The notes under the pieces: model-generated
What the model was told of the DNA's origin: nothing
Seen by the model: the letters and a program-made list of their open reading frames with translations, nothing else
The model's database searches: none
Assembly (NCBI RefSeq): GCF_000009765.2
Contig: NC_003155.5
Coordinates: 186,001 to 250,000, forward strand
From: Streptomyces avermitilis MA-4680 = NBRC 14893
GTDB lineage: Bacteria; Actinomycetota; Actinomycetes; Streptomycetales; Streptomycetaceae
Direction of reading: 5' to 3'
Length of the DNA stretch: 64,000 nt
Program-made: the position numbers and the translations under genes
Part shown: one piece after another, positions 7,621-17,014 of the stretch
Layout of the letters: each line of letters starts with the position of its first letter
How positions within the stretch are numbered: position 1 is the first letter of the stretch

Positions 7621-8553
7621 ATGTCCCCTGGCAAGCAGGCCGCGGAGAGCGGCGCTGCCCCTGCGATGGCCGCAGGCGTAGAGCTGGAGAAGATGAGGCG
7701 CCGCGTGCGTGTGTCGCGCCTGGCCCTGTTCACCGCGATCGCGGCCGGCCCCGTCGCCCTGGGCGTCGCGGTGATGTCCGGCCCGACCACGGTTGTTGCC
7801 GCCCCCTTGGACAAGCCGACTGCTGTGCGTAGCGCCGTCGCTTCCGACCCGGCGGGCTATGCGCAGTTGTTCGTCGACGCGTGGTTGCGCAGCAGTGCCG
7901 ACGACGCGAACAGTGCGCAGGCGCGGCTTGCGCAGTCCCTCGCGCCGGACGTCGATCTGCCGGATCCGGTCGCCGGTGCGCAGCCGAAGCCGGCAGCGGT
8001 GACCGCTGTGCGCAGTGCGCAGCGCGAGGACGGCGAGTGGGCGGTGACGGTGGCTGCGCAGTACGCGGACGGCCGTGTGCGCTACTTCGTCGTGCCCGTG
8101 GCGGCCGACGCGAGCGGCAGCTCGTTCGCCGTGACCGGCGCCCCCGGTGTGGTGGCCGGCCCGGCGCGTGCCGCGGTGTCCCAGTCGCTGTTCGGCGTGA
8201 GTGTTCCGTCCGGCGGCGATCTGGCGTCTGCGGTCGGGGAGTTCTTCGGCGCGTACCTGACCGGGGCCGGGGAGGTGGACCGCTACCTCGCGCCCGGGGT
8301 GAAGCTGTCGCCGGTCTCCCCCGCCCCGTACACCGCGGTCACCGTCCAGGAGGTGTGGGGCGCTGAGGAGGCCGTGGCCGCCGAGGAGGTGCCGGCCGAC
8401 GGTACCAAGGTCCGTGTCCGCGTCCAGGTCGAGGCCAGGGATGACGCCGGGCGCTGGCCGCTGGCGTACGACATCGATCTCAAGTCCCGCTCTGGCCGGT
8501 GGGAAGTCGCGGCGCTGGAGTCCGGGACTGGCGGGGGCGGGGGTGCCCGGTGA
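7621..8553 (+). CDS. TcpC/VirB8-like conjugal transfer protein
   Basis: The ATG at 7621 follows GGGAG and opens the transfer operon. The product (310 aa) has a short cytoplasmic N-terminus, one membrane helix at residues about 38-60 (LALFTAIAAGPVALGVAVM), and two extracytoplasmic domains of about 110 residues each (AQLFVDAWLRS and VGEFFGAYLTG begin them). That is the layout of TcpC of Gram-positive conjugative elements, which is structurally like two VirB8 domains. It would sit in the membrane as a scaffold of the mating channel. Its stop overlaps the GTG of the next gene, giving translational coupling. Confidence 0.8.
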   Translation: MSPGKQAAESGAAPAMAAGVELEKMRRRVRVSRLALFTAIAAGPVALGVAVMSGPTTVVAAPLDKPTAVRSAVASDPAGYAQLFVDAWLRSSADDANSAQARLAQSLAPDVDLPDPVAGAQPKPAAVTAVRSAQREDGEWAVTVAAQYADGRVRYFVVPVAADASGSSFAVTGAPGVVAGPARAAVSQSLFGVSVPSGGDLASAVGEFFGAYLTGAGEVDRYLAPGVKLSPVSPAPYTAVTVQEVWGAEEAVAAEEVPADGTKVRVRVQVEARDDAGRWPLAYDIDLKSRSGRWEVAALESGTGGGGGAR

Positions 8554-8891
8554 GCACGGTGCAGAGCCTGATGCTCGCCGGCCGTCTGGACGAGACAGGC
8601 GACGGCTGGATCAACATGCTCGAGAGCTGGGCGACCAAGGGGTTCAAGGCGGGCCTGATGGCTCTCGTGGTGATCGGCATGGTCCAGAAGTTCAGCCTCA
8701 AGGCCGGCCTCGGTGCCCTGCTGCTGATGGTCATCGCGCTGGGGCTGTACGACAGCCGTAACGACCTGGCGGACATGTTCACCGACGAGGTGAAGAACCC
8801 GTCCAAGGGCGCTCCCGCCGTGCCCGGCATCGTGCGCGGTCCCGATCCGCTCGCCCGGGTGCACTCCGACGGCACGGGAGACGGGCTGTGA
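8550..8891 (+). CDS. Small membrane protein of the transfer operon
   Basis: A GTG at 8550 overlaps the previous stop as GTGA. The 113-residue product has two adjacent hydrophobic segments (FKAGLMALVVIGMVQKF and GLGALLLMVIALGLY) and a polar C-terminal tail. Position between the TcpC-like and TcpE-like genes suggests a small channel subunit comparable with TcpB/TcpD or VirB2/VirB3-type proteins, but sequence alone does not decide. Confidence 0.75.
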   Translation: MSTVQSLMLAGRLDETGDGWINMLESWATKGFKAGLMALVVIGMVQKFSLKAGLGALLLMVIALGLYDSRNDLADMFTDEVKNPSKGAPAVPGIVRGPDPLARVHSDGTGDGL

Positions 8892-9463
8892 GCGCCGCGA
8901 CCATGGGGCGGGTGGGCCGCTTCTACACCTCCGCCCGCCGCCACCCGTGGGTGCTGGGGAAGGTCGCCGACTGGAAGATCCCGCTCGGCCCATATACCCC
9001 GGCACAGATCGCGGTCGCCGTCGGCGGCGGCTTCCTGCTGGTCAAGACGATCAGCTGGTGGTCGTGGATGGGCCCGGTGCCCATCGTGGCCTGGGTCCTG
9101 ACGGTCTGGGCGGTGCGCCGCCCGAAGATCAAGGGGCGCGCCCCGTTGCAGGCGGCGCTGGGCTGGGTGCTGCTCGCCTGGCAGCCGCAGGGTGGCCGGA
9201 TGGGCGGCCGGGCCGCCCGGGACCGCCTTTCTCGTCCTCTGTTTGGCGGTTTCACCCTCGAGGTGGCTGCTCCCGCTGTCCCGGTCATGGCCACGCTCCG
9301 CGTCGACCAGCCTGCAGCCGATCGCAAGGCGCGCCGGGGCCCGGCGGTCCGTCCGTCCGCGCGGCCGCGCTCGGCGCCGCAGGCGCGCCCGGTGTCGGTG
9401 GGGCCGGTGTCGGGCGTTCAGCAGTTGCTCGCCCTCGCCGAACAGGCCGGGGGTGCGCGGTGA
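8888..9463 (+). CDS. TcpE/PrgI-like membrane protein
   Basis: The GTG at 8888 overlaps the preceding stop. The product (191 aa) has WKIPLGPYTPAQIAVAVGGG followed by two membrane helices at about residues 38-80 and the motif RRPKIKGRAPLQAALGWVLL. This layout, with two helices and a cytoplasmic tail just ahead of a VirB4-type ATPase, is that of TcpE/PrgI-family proteins in Gram-positive type IV secretion. The Arg/Pro-rich tail (residues about 135-175) is probably disordered. It would recruit the ATPase to the membrane. Confidence 0.75.
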   Translation: MSAATMGRVGRFYTSARRHPWVLGKVADWKIPLGPYTPAQIAVAVGGGFLLVKTISWWSWMGPVPIVAWVLTVWAVRRPKIKGRAPLQAALGWVLLAWQPQGGRMGGRAARDRLSRPLFGGFTLEVAAPAVPVMATLRVDQPAADRKARRGPAVRPSARPRSAPQARPVSVGPVSGVQQLLALAEQAGGAR

Positions 9464-12141
9464 GGGTGCCGATCCGTCACATCGCCGGGCATCTGGTGTG
9501 GTCGACGCACGGCAGCGTGTGGGCCCTCTACCGGCTGCACCCCGGCCCGGACGAGCGGGGCCGCCGGGAGGAGACCGTCCAGGGGACGTACGTTCCGGCT
9601 GCGGTCCGGGACGAACAGCTCGCCAAGATCACCCACTTGATCCGCTCGCTGTCCGGGGCGCCGCGCCTGTTCGGGCTGTGCGCTCAGGTCGACCCGGGCG
9701 AGATTGCCCTGCGCATGATCGAGGGCATCGAGCCCGGCGAGACGGCGGCCGACGGCGGTCCGCATCCGTGGGTGGAAAACGTCGAAGCCACCCTGGACCT
9801 GCTGGGCGAGCAGGAGATGCACCGCCGCACCCTCTGGCTGGCGGTGCCGCTGCAGAACGAGGCCGCCGGCGGGCAGATGACCGCGTCGCTCGGCGCGATG
9901 TGGGCGGACGTCGCGCCGATGCTGGGCATGCGGGCTGCACCCGTGGCGCGCCGCGAGGTGAGCGGCTACCGCGAGCAGGCTTCCCGGGTGGAGGCCGCGC
10001 TCGCCGGCGGCGTCGCCTTCCGCCCGGCCCGCCCGGCGGAGATCGTGTGGATGATCCAGCACACTCTCCACCGCGGCCTGGAGGAGCCGCTGCTCACCGA
10101 GGCCGAGACCAGCGACCTGTACGGCGGACAGCTGCGGGCGGGGATGCTGCAGTCCCCCAGCTACGCCGATCTCGGCCAGGTCCGCCTGCAGGAGGGAGGC
10201 GTCGACCTGGCGCTCGACGACGTCGAGGGCCTGTCCGGCGGGGACCGGATCGGCCGCTCGGGCCGTAAAGCCTGGTGGCGGCTGAAGACGTCGTCGCCGC
10301 TGCGGCGGCGCTGGCTGCAGGTGGAGTCCGACGCCGGGGTGGGCTATCAGGCGCAGTTGGCGCTGGCCGAGTGCCCGCCCGCGGTCAGCCAGGACGCCGC
10401 CGACCTGTTCGCCCAGCTGGAGACGCTCGATTTCCCTGTCGACTACACCGTCGACCTCACTCTGGTCCCGGCGGAGAAGGCCCGCGACCAGGTCCGGCGC
10501 AAGAAGAACGAACTGGTCGACCAGGCCGACCAGTACGACGCCCGCCCCACCGGCATGCCCGCCTCCCTGACCGATGCCGCCCGCGACCTGGGCGAGCTGG
10601 ACGCCCGCCTGTCGCGTACGTCGGTCGAGGTCGAGGTCCAGTCCGTCACCGTGCTGACCGTGTGGGGGCCGACCGCCGCCGTGTGCGACGCCCGCGCCCG
10701 GGCCCTGGCCGCGCTGCTCGGCGGCGCCGACTACCGGGCCGTGCGCCCCGCCGGGCTGCAAGAGGCCCTGTTCACCCTCGGTCTGCCCGGCACCGCGCGG
10801 CCCGGTGTGGTGCGGGAGTTCACCCAGCACCAGGTCAGCGAAGACTGGGCGCTGGGCGGGGCCTTCACCGCTGCGGAGGTCGGCGACCCCAACGGCATGT
10901 TCCTCGGCATCGACCTGGACTGCGGCACCACCCGCCCCGTGATGATCAACGTGGCGGACGCACCCAAGCAGGACGCCTCCGCCTCCATGGGAATCGTCGG
11001 CGATCTCGGCGCGGGCAAGAGCGTCCTGGAGAAGCTGATCTCCGAGTCGGTGTGGGCGCGCGGCGGGGTCGCGATCTGCATCGACCGCACCCCCGTACGC
11101 GAGTGGGCCACCTTCGCCCGCACCGCAGCTGCGGGCCGCTGCCAGATCATCGACGCCGCCCAGGCGGAGGTGTCCATCGACCCGCTGCGCATGTTCGACG
11201 GCCCCGAAGGCCGCCACTACGCCCTGTCCTACCTCACGCTGCAGCTCGGCATCGGCCCGATGAGCACCAACGGGGAGGTCCTGCACCACGCCGTCGAGCG
11301 GGCCGCCGCCGGCGACGCCCCCTCCATGCACCGTGTCCTTCAGGTCCTCGACGAGATGGCCGGGGCACAGGCGGGCAAGCGGCAGGACGCGGCCGCCACC
11401 CTCGCCGGCCTCATCCGCGTAGTCGCCAGCAACCCTCTTGCCGCGATGGTGTTCGACCCCGCGCTGCCGCCCGTGCGGCTGGACGCCTCCGGTGCCTCCG
11501 ACATGATCGTGATCACGACGACCGGTCTGAAGCTGCCGCCGAAGGCCGCGTTCGACAAGCCCGAGGTCCTGCACCAGCAGCCGCTGGAAGCCCTGATCGG
11601 CCGCGCGGTGCTCTACCTGATCGCCGCGATCGCCCGCCAGACCGCTTTCGAGGACCCGGAGCGGTTCACCGCCGTGGTGCTGGACGAGCTGTACTGGCTG
11701 ACCTCTTCGGCCGAGGGCACCGCCCTGGTCCACGAGATCCTCCACGACGGCCGCAAGCACGGCGCCGGGCTCCTCGCCGGCTCCCACGATGCCGAGGAAC
11801 TCGGTCCCGACCGCGGGCTGATGGCCTACCGCGCGCTCGCCCGCACCGCAGACCGTGAACGCGCCCGCAGAGGACTGGAGTTCCTCGGTCTCGACCCGCA
11901 CGACCCCGAGCTGCTGCGGCTGGTGACCACCGGCCTGTCCCCGGTCGGACAACGCGGCCGCGAAGGCGAGTTCCTCATCGCGTGCCCGCGGCAAAACACC
12001 GGCCGTATCAAGGTCGTCATCCCCCGCATCGAGCGGATCTCCTCCTCCATCACCACCACACCTGGACGCCGCACCACTGCGCCCGGGTCCGCGCCGCTCG
12101 CCGGCGCAGCCACAGGCGACCGTCCGAAGGAACTCCGATGA
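9460..12141 (+). CDS. VirB4/TraC-like type IV secretion ATPase
   Basis: The GTG at 9460 overlaps the previous stop. The 893-residue length is typical for VirB4 of Gram-positive elements. The N-terminal half (residues 1-480) is the VirB4 N-domain, with HLVWSTHGSVWALYRL near the start. The C-terminal RecA-like motor has a Walker A, GDLGAGKS, at residues 514-521 (Lys520) and a Walker B, VVLDEL, at 739-744. The end carries FLIACPRQNTGRIKVV. It would power assembly of the channel and substrate transfer at the inner face of the membrane. Translation is coupled to genes on both sides. Confidence 0.9.
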   Translation: MRVPIRHIAGHLVWSTHGSVWALYRLHPGPDERGRREETVQGTYVPAAVRDEQLAKITHLIRSLSGAPRLFGLCAQVDPGEIALRMIEGIEPGETAADGGPHPWVENVEATLDLLGEQEMHRRTLWLAVPLQNEAAGGQMTASLGAMWADVAPMLGMRAAPVARREVSGYREQASRVEAALAGGVAFRPARPAEIVWMIQHTLHRGLEEPLLTEAETSDLYGGQLRAGMLQSPSYADLGQVRLQEGGVDLALDDVEGLSGGDRIGRSGRKAWWRLKTSSPLRRRWLQVESDAGVGYQAQLALAECPPAVSQDAADLFAQLETLDFPVDYTVDLTLVPAEKARDQVRRKKNELVDQADQYDARPTGMPASLTDAARDLGELDARLSRTSVEVEVQSVTVLTVWGPTAAVCDARARALAALLGGADYRAVRPAGLQEALFTLGLPGTARPGVVREFTQHQVSEDWALGGAFTAAEVGDPNGMFLGIDLDCGTTRPVMINVADAPKQDASASMGIVGDLGAGKSVLEKLISESVWARGGVAICIDRTPVREWATFARTAAAGRCQIIDAAQAEVSIDPLRMFDGPEGRHYALSYLTLQLGIGPMSTNGEVLHHAVERAAAGDAPSMHRVLQVLDEMAGAQAGKRQDAAATLAGLIRVVASNPLAAMVFDPALPPVRLDASGASDMIVITTTGLKLPPKAAFDKPEVLHQQPLEALIGRAVLYLIAAIARQTAFEDPERFTAVVLDELYWLTSSAEGTALVHEILHDGRKHGAGLLAGSHDAEELGPDRGLMAYRALARTADRERARRGLEFLGLDPHDPELLRLVTTGLSPVGQRGREGEFLIACPRQNTGRIKVVIPRIERISSSITTTPGRRTTAPGSAPLAGAATGDRPKELR

Positions 12142-12488
12142 CCTCTTTCGCACCCAGCCGTTCCCGGCGCCTCGCCGCAGCCGCGAGCGCTCTCACGGTG
12201 ATCGCCGTGGCCGTCGGCGTGCTCGTCCTGGCGCTGGGGGTGAGCCTGCCGGAGGCCTGGTGGCCGCGCACCGGACAGGCCTTCGCCGCCGACGCCGCCA
12301 AGGCGCCCGCAGACCCGTGCGATCGGATAGCCGGTCCGGCCAAGGCGTACTGCGAGCGCGGCCGCCATGCCACGAGCGCCCAGGCCGGCGGTGACGCAGC
12401 CGCATGGAAGCTGCTGTCGGCCGCGACGGCGATAGGCGCGCTCGTGATCTGGCGACGCCGCGCGCATACGAGGCAAGGGCGGGCTTGA
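12138..12488 (+). CDS. Small exported or membrane protein of the transfer operon
   Basis: The ATG at 12138 overlaps the VirB4 stop as ATGA. The 116-residue product has an N-terminal hydrophobic helix (ALTVIAVAVGVLVLALGVSL), a short loop with two cysteines (DPCDRIAGPAKAYCERG) and a second hydrophobic helix (WKLLSAATAIGALVIW) before a basic tail. The motif around the cysteines recurs in the next protein (CAKIKGEAKKYCERD), so the two may contact each other or share a fold. Function unknown; a channel subunit is likely from context. Confidence 0.7.
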   Translation: MTSFAPSRSRRLAAAASALTVIAVAVGVLVLALGVSLPEAWWPRTGQAFAADAAKAPADPCDRIAGPAKAYCERGRHATSAQAGGDAAAWKLLSAATAIGALVIWRRRAHTRQGRA

Positions 12489-12489
12489 G

Positions 12490-15222
12490 ATGTTCCGTCC
12501 AGACCGCGGCACGCTGCGCTCGGTCGGCTTCGTCCTGCTGGTCACCGGCGTGTTCGTCATGGTGAACAGCCAGGTCGTGTACGCGGCGAGCAGCAACAGT
12601 GAGACCGGTGACCTGCTCACCCCGTTGAACATCACTTCCTCCGAGGGGGTGCCGATCAACGGGTACGAGCTGAACGCCGAAGGCGGCTCCATTGTCGCCT
12701 TCAAGACGCAGGCCCTCGCGTTCGCTCTGTCTGGGCTGTTCACCCTGATCCGGATGCTGGTCGGCCTGGCGGGGTGGGCGATCGAGGTGGCCTTCCGGTT
12801 CCCGCTGCTGAAGATCTTGAGCCGTCCGGCGCAGAAGGCCGCCGACACCTACGACAACGTGGTCGTGGACACGCTCGGGCTGAAGGGTCTGCTGCTGGCC
12901 TGGGCGTTCGTGTTCGCCGGGTTCATGATCGTGCGTGGCCGTGTCGGCCGCGGTCTGGGCGAGATCTTTCTGACTCTTCTCATCGCGGCGTTCGCCGCCT
13001 CGGCGTTCGTCCGCCCTGACACCCTGCTCGCCCAGGACGGACCGCTGGGGCAATCCCAGCAGGTGGCCGCCGAGGTCGCGCAGCAGAGCGTCAACTCCTA
13101 CGACTGGGGAGGCAAGCTCGCCAGCAAGGGGCCGTGTGAGGGCATGGCGGGCAGCGCGGAGATCACATGCCTGGAGCGTGAAGGCGAAGGCCCGGTCTCC
13201 GCGGCAGAGGTGGCCCGCCCGATCCAGGACTCGATCACCAACGCGCTGATCGTCAAGCCGTACATGCTGCTGCAGTACGGGCGCATCCTCGACCCCGCCA
13301 AGCCTGCCGACCGCAGGGCCTACGCCGTCCATCTGATGTGGGTCACCGGCGGATACAAGGCGGGCGCCAAGAAAGACAACGAGGACAAGAAAGACGCCTG
13401 CGCCAAGATCAAGGGCGAGGCGAAGAAGTACTGCGAGCGCGACACCGACGTTGTTCCCGGGAACAACGGAAGCGGCACCCTGCCGGAGCTCACCCCAGGC
13501 GGTGAACTGCTGGACGCCTCCCACGCGATCGTCACCGACGAGGACCGCGAGTTCTACGCCTTCCTGCAGGACATGAAGAAGACCGGTGACGTCGGCAAGT
13601 CCTGCGCCGCCTACGCCGAGAAGCCCACCTGGTGGCGGGTCGGCGGGGCCGCCCTGCTGCTCATCGCCACGTTGTTCATCTGCGGCATGCTGCTCTCCAG
13701 CGCCATTGTGCTGCTGGGCACCCAGGGCATCTGTGCGGCAGCCGCGGCCGCGGGCGGTGTCACTTTCATCGCCGGCATGCTGCCCGGGCCCGCACGCCAG
13801 TCAGTGTGGAAGTGGCTGTCGATCTGGGGCATCTCGGCCCTGACCGTGGTCGGGGTCTGCGCCTTCGTACCGTTCTTCGGCATCGCCGTGGACGCCACCA
13901 TCACCAACGGCCCCGACCTGATGGTCGAGCGAATCCTGCTGATCGATGTCCTCGCCATCGCGGGCACGGCCGGACACCGCAGGCTCCTGACCGGAATCAC
14001 CTCCTTCGGGCGGCGCATGGCCATGCGGATGCGCTACGCCAAGGTCGGCGGCACCCACATGCCCGGCGACACCTCCGAGCTCGGCGCCGCGCTCGCCATG
14101 AACTCGCCCGCAGCACTGGGCGGATACGGCGGGGGCTTGCGCGCCTTCACCGGCGGCGGTGGCGGCCGGTTCGGGCTGCTCGGCACCCGGCAGCGGCTGA
14201 TGGGCGCGCTCACCTCTTTGTTCGACGGGGCGGGCATGCCGGTGGACACCGGCCGTGTCCTCGCCGACGCAGGCGCCGAAGCCGGTCGCGGGCTCGCACC
14301 GCTCACCGCGGCGGCCGCCGTGAGCGGGGCGGGGGCGCGACTTGGCGCGAAGGGCACCCACTGGCTGCTGATCGGCCGGCGGCCGGACAAGGAGCAGTTG
14401 GCCAAGTGGCGCAAGCCCACGGCTGACGGCGACCCGGACGCGGGCGGCCCGGACGGCGGCCCGGACGGCGGTTCAGGCGGCGGAGGGCCGCGCCGTCCTG
14501 GCGGTCCGCCCGATCGTTACCGCGACGAGGACGGCCAGGTCGTCGACCGCCGCACGGGGCAGGTGCTGCACGACCAGAACACCGACCGCACGCTGCTGTC
14601 GACGCGCGCCCACAACCGTCTGGTGCGCTTGCGCGGGTACCGCATCCTCAACCGGGGCGGCCGCGCCGCATACGGGACGACAGTCGGGCTCCCGGCCAAT
14701 GTCCGCCGGGCCCGCTCGGGCAAATCGCAGTACTTGCTGGACGCCCGGCAGCAGGTGCAGGTCTGGGGCAACACCGTCCGCGAGGACGGCCGGGCCTGGG
14801 CCGACACAGGACGTCATGTCTCTCGTGTCCTGCGGGAGCACACCGACGACAGCGGCGGCCCCGGCCCCTTCGTCACCCGTCGCCTGCCGGCCCGTCCGGC
14901 ACCGGCTCCGCGGCCGACCGGGTCCTCCAGTTCTCCAGCCCGTACGCGACAGGCCTCCCCACGGGCCAGCGCGTCCGCGTCTCCGGCCTCGGTCAGCACA
15001 CGGCCGAGCGCGCCGCCGACCTCCCCGCCCCGGCTCGGAAGCGGTGCGCCCCGGGCTGCAGCAGGCGGCAGACCAGGGCGGACCGCTCCCCCCGGCGACG
15101 GTGGCGCGGAGGGTTCTGCAAGCACCGGCAACCGGGCCCGGATGCAGGAGCTGATGCGGCAGGCCGAAGCGCTGCGCGAGATGCGGGCACGGTGGCAGGT
15201 CGAGGACGGTGAGGACGGGTGA
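12490..15222 (+). CDS. VirB6/TrbL-like polytopic channel protein
   Basis: This 910-residue protein starts one base after the previous stop. It has a cleavable-looking signal (SVGFVLLVTGVFVMVNSQVVYAAS), several membrane helices in residues 75-175, a large external loop (residues about 180-370, with the CAKIKGEAKKYCERD pair), and a second group of about five helices between residues 380 and 510 (AALLLIATLFICGML, GICAAAAAAGGVTFIAGML). The C-terminal 350 residues are Gly/Pro/Arg-rich and probably cytoplasmic. Number and layout of helices with extended soluble tail fit the VirB6/TrbL/TcpH class that forms the inner-membrane channel. Confidence 0.75.
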   Translation: MFRPDRGTLRSVGFVLLVTGVFVMVNSQVVYAASSNSETGDLLTPLNITSSEGVPINGYELNAEGGSIVAFKTQALAFALSGLFTLIRMLVGLAGWAIEVAFRFPLLKILSRPAQKAADTYDNVVVDTLGLKGLLLAWAFVFAGFMIVRGRVGRGLGEIFLTLLIAAFAASAFVRPDTLLAQDGPLGQSQQVAAEVAQQSVNSYDWGGKLASKGPCEGMAGSAEITCLEREGEGPVSAAEVARPIQDSITNALIVKPYMLLQYGRILDPAKPADRRAYAVHLMWVTGGYKAGAKKDNEDKKDACAKIKGEAKKYCERDTDVVPGNNGSGTLPELTPGGELLDASHAIVTDEDREFYAFLQDMKKTGDVGKSCAAYAEKPTWWRVGGAALLLIATLFICGMLLSSAIVLLGTQGICAAAAAAGGVTFIAGMLPGPARQSVWKWLSIWGISALTVVGVCAFVPFFGIAVDATITNGPDLMVERILLIDVLAIAGTAGHRRLLTGITSFGRRMAMRMRYAKVGGTHMPGDTSELGAALAMNSPAALGGYGGGLRAFTGGGGGRFGLLGTRQRLMGALTSLFDGAGMPVDTGRVLADAGAEAGRGLAPLTAAAAVSGAGARLGAKGTHWLLIGRRPDKEQLAKWRKPTADGDPDAGGPDGGPDGGSGGGGPRRPGGPPDRYRDEDGQVVDRRTGQVLHDQNTDRTLLSTRAHNRLVRLRGYRILNRGGRAAYGTTVGLPANVRRARSGKSQYLLDARQQVQVWGNTVREDGRAWADTGRHVSRVLREHTDDSGGPGPFVTRRLPARPAPAPRPTGSSSSPARTRQASPRASASASPASVSTRPSAPPTSPPRLGSGAPRAAAGGRPGRTAPPGDGGAEGSASTGNRARMQELMRQAEALREMRARWQVEDGEDG

Positions 15223-16370
15223 GGACGGCCCGGCGCCGCAAGACGCAGTGGGGGTGTGTGGTGGTGCTGTTGCTGTTCGCCGCCGTGTGCTGTGCCGCAC
15301 CGGCAGGGAACGCGATCAGCGCGTACGTGGCGCTGAAGACGGGTGCGAGCGCCGACGGCGGGGTCGCCGAAGGCGGCACCGCTGCGGACATCCCGCCGCG
15401 CATGCTCACCGCCTACAAGAAGGCCGTCCAGCAGGTCGGGAAGCATGTGCCCAAGTGCCAGGGCATGCGCTGGCCGATCCTGGCCGGGATCGCCAAGGTC
15501 GAGTCCAACCACGCCGTGGGCCGGAACATCGCCGACAACGGCGACATCCGCCCGCGCATCTACGGGGTGCTCCTCAACGGCTCCGGGGCCGGCGGGAACA
15601 CCACCGCCTTCCCGGACACCGACGGCGGCAAGTGGGACGGAACCGCCAGTGGGGAGCGCGCGGTCGGACCCTTCCAATTCTTGCCGTCGACCTGGGAGGG
15701 CATCGGCGAGGACGCGAACGGGGACAAGACGGCCGACCCGCACAACGCCGACGACGCCGCGCTCGGCGCCGCGGCCTATCTCTGCGGCAACGGACGGGAC
15801 TTGACCAAGCGGGCGCAGCTCAAGGCGGCGATCCTCCAGTACAACCACTCCAATGAGTACGTCTCGAACGTGCTGGGCTGGATCGACCAGTACACGGCGG
15901 CCGCGAAGGACCCGGACCTGAAGAACGTCACGGGCAAGGTCCGCACCGTCATCGAGGCGGCGCTCTCCCAGCGGGGCGTGCCCTACTCGTGGGGCGGCGG
16001 CAACGCGAGCGGCAGGTCGTACGGCATCTGCTGCTCCCCCAGCGGAAAGAGCGGCGCAAGCATCAAGGGTTTCGACTGCTCGGGGCTGACCCTGTACGCC
16101 TACGCGAAGGCTGGCATTCAGCTGCCGCGTACGGCGGCTGCGCAGGCCGGGGTCGGCCAGCGCATCCCCACGAGTCTCGGGTCCGATGCGCTCAACGCCG
16201 GCGATCTCGTCTTCTATGCCGACGCTCCCGGTCATGACTCGACGATCTATCACGTCGGGATTTACGTGGGCAGCGGGCAGATGGTCAACGCCGCCCGTCC
16301 GGGGACCGTTGTCCGCCTGGACGCGGTCAACGCGATGTCGGGATACGCGGGAGGGGCCCGCCTGCTGTGA
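15219..16370 (+). CDS. Bifunctional peptidoglycan hydrolase (SLT + NlpC/P60), VirB1-like
   Basis: The GTG at 15219 overlaps the previous stop. The 383-residue product has a signal anchor (WGCVVVLLLFAAVCCAAPAG), then a lytic transglycosylase domain with catalytic Glu95 in AGIAKVESNH and GPFQFLPSTWE. The C-terminal NlpC/P60 endopeptidase carries Cys287 in FDCSGL and His345 in YHVGIYVG. It would cut both glycan and peptide bonds to open the wall locally for the transfer channel, as TcpG/VirB1 proteins do. An extra Cys pair (GICCSPSGK) sits in front of the catalytic cysteine. Confidence 0.9.
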   Translation: MRTARRRKTQWGCVVVLLLFAAVCCAAPAGNAISAYVALKTGASADGGVAEGGTAADIPPRMLTAYKKAVQQVGKHVPKCQGMRWPILAGIAKVESNHAVGRNIADNGDIRPRIYGVLLNGSGAGGNTTAFPDTDGGKWDGTASGERAVGPFQFLPSTWEGIGEDANGDKTADPHNADDAALGAAAYLCGNGRDLTKRAQLKAAILQYNHSNEYVSNVLGWIDQYTAAAKDPDLKNVTGKVRTVIEAALSQRGVPYSWGGGNASGRSYGICCSPSGKSGASIKGFDCSGLTLYAYAKAGIQLPRTAAAQAGVGQRIPTSLGSDALNAGDLVFYADAPGHDSTIYHVGIYVGSGQMVNAARPGTVVRLDAVNAMSGYAGGARLL

Positions 16371-17014
16371 CCACGTCCCCGGCGCGCTCGCCGCGCCTGC
16401 TGCTGATCGCCACTGGGGTCCTGGTCGTGGCCGGGGTGATCCTGCTGACGGTGCCGCATACGCAGAGCGCACCCTCAGCTTCGGCGCCACCGCGTGCGGC
16501 CGCTCCCACGTCGCATCCCTCGGCGTCCGCTTCTGGCGGCCGTACTGGGCAGGCCAGCGGGCTCGCGCCGGCCCCGGCCTCCACCGCGTCGGCACAGTCG
16601 GCCAGCGCGTCCGCGCTGCCGCCGCACGGCGAGGGCACCGCCGGCGATGCCGTCATCCACAAGTCGTTGGAGGACGCCTGGCCCGCCGATCTCGCCGCCG
16701 ACGAGGAGCGCAAGCTCCTCGCGGCCGGCCGTGGCCTGCTGCGGGCGGACGCCACCGGGATCGGCCGCGCCAAGTGGCCCGCGATCTTCGGCGACCCGGA
16801 CCAGGCGGTCGCACCGGCGTTCGCCACCGCCCGTTTCCGTATCCAGGCCGCCATCGCCCGCCGTGACGGCAGCCCTAACAAGGCGGTGGTGCACCTGGTG
16901 TGGGCGGGCACCGACCGCGGCGGCACCTACACCGACCGGCGCATCACCGACCGGTACTTCACCCGCACTTCGACGAAAGGAGCATCCACGTGGACTCCGC
17001 AGCCCCGTACCTGA
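16367..17014 (+). CDS. Membrane-anchored secreted protein
   Basis: The GTG at 16367 overlaps the hydrolase stop. The product (215 aa) has one membrane helix (LLLIATGVLVVAGVILLTV), a Ser/Ala/Pro-rich spacer (residues about 35-85) and a small globular domain ending in WAGTDRGGTYTDRRITDRYF. This resembles small accessory proteins of actinobacterial conjugation operons. The ribosome binding site and start of the coupling ATPase lie within its 3' end. No enzymatic motif is visible. Confidence 0.7.
   Translation: MTTSPARSPRLLLIATGVLVVAGVILLTVPHTQSAPSASAPPRAAAPTSHPSASASGGRTGQASGLAPAPASTASAQSASASALPPHGEGTAGDAVIHKSLEDAWPADLAADEERKLLAAGRGLLRADATGIGRAKWPAIFGDPDQAVAPAFATARFRIQAAIARRDGSPNKAVVHLVWAGTDRGGTYTDRRITDRYFTRTSTKGASTWTPQPRT

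Noticed and set aside
9418..12153. 911-residue ORF on the minus strand
   Set aside because: It is the antisense of the VirB4-like gene; no ribosome binding site, no family motif, unusual composition. Long antisense frames are common in GC-rich coding DNA.
12193..13524. 443-residue ORF on the minus strand
   Set aside because: Antisense of the VirB6-like gene; Gln/Gly/Arg-rich shadow with no start signal.
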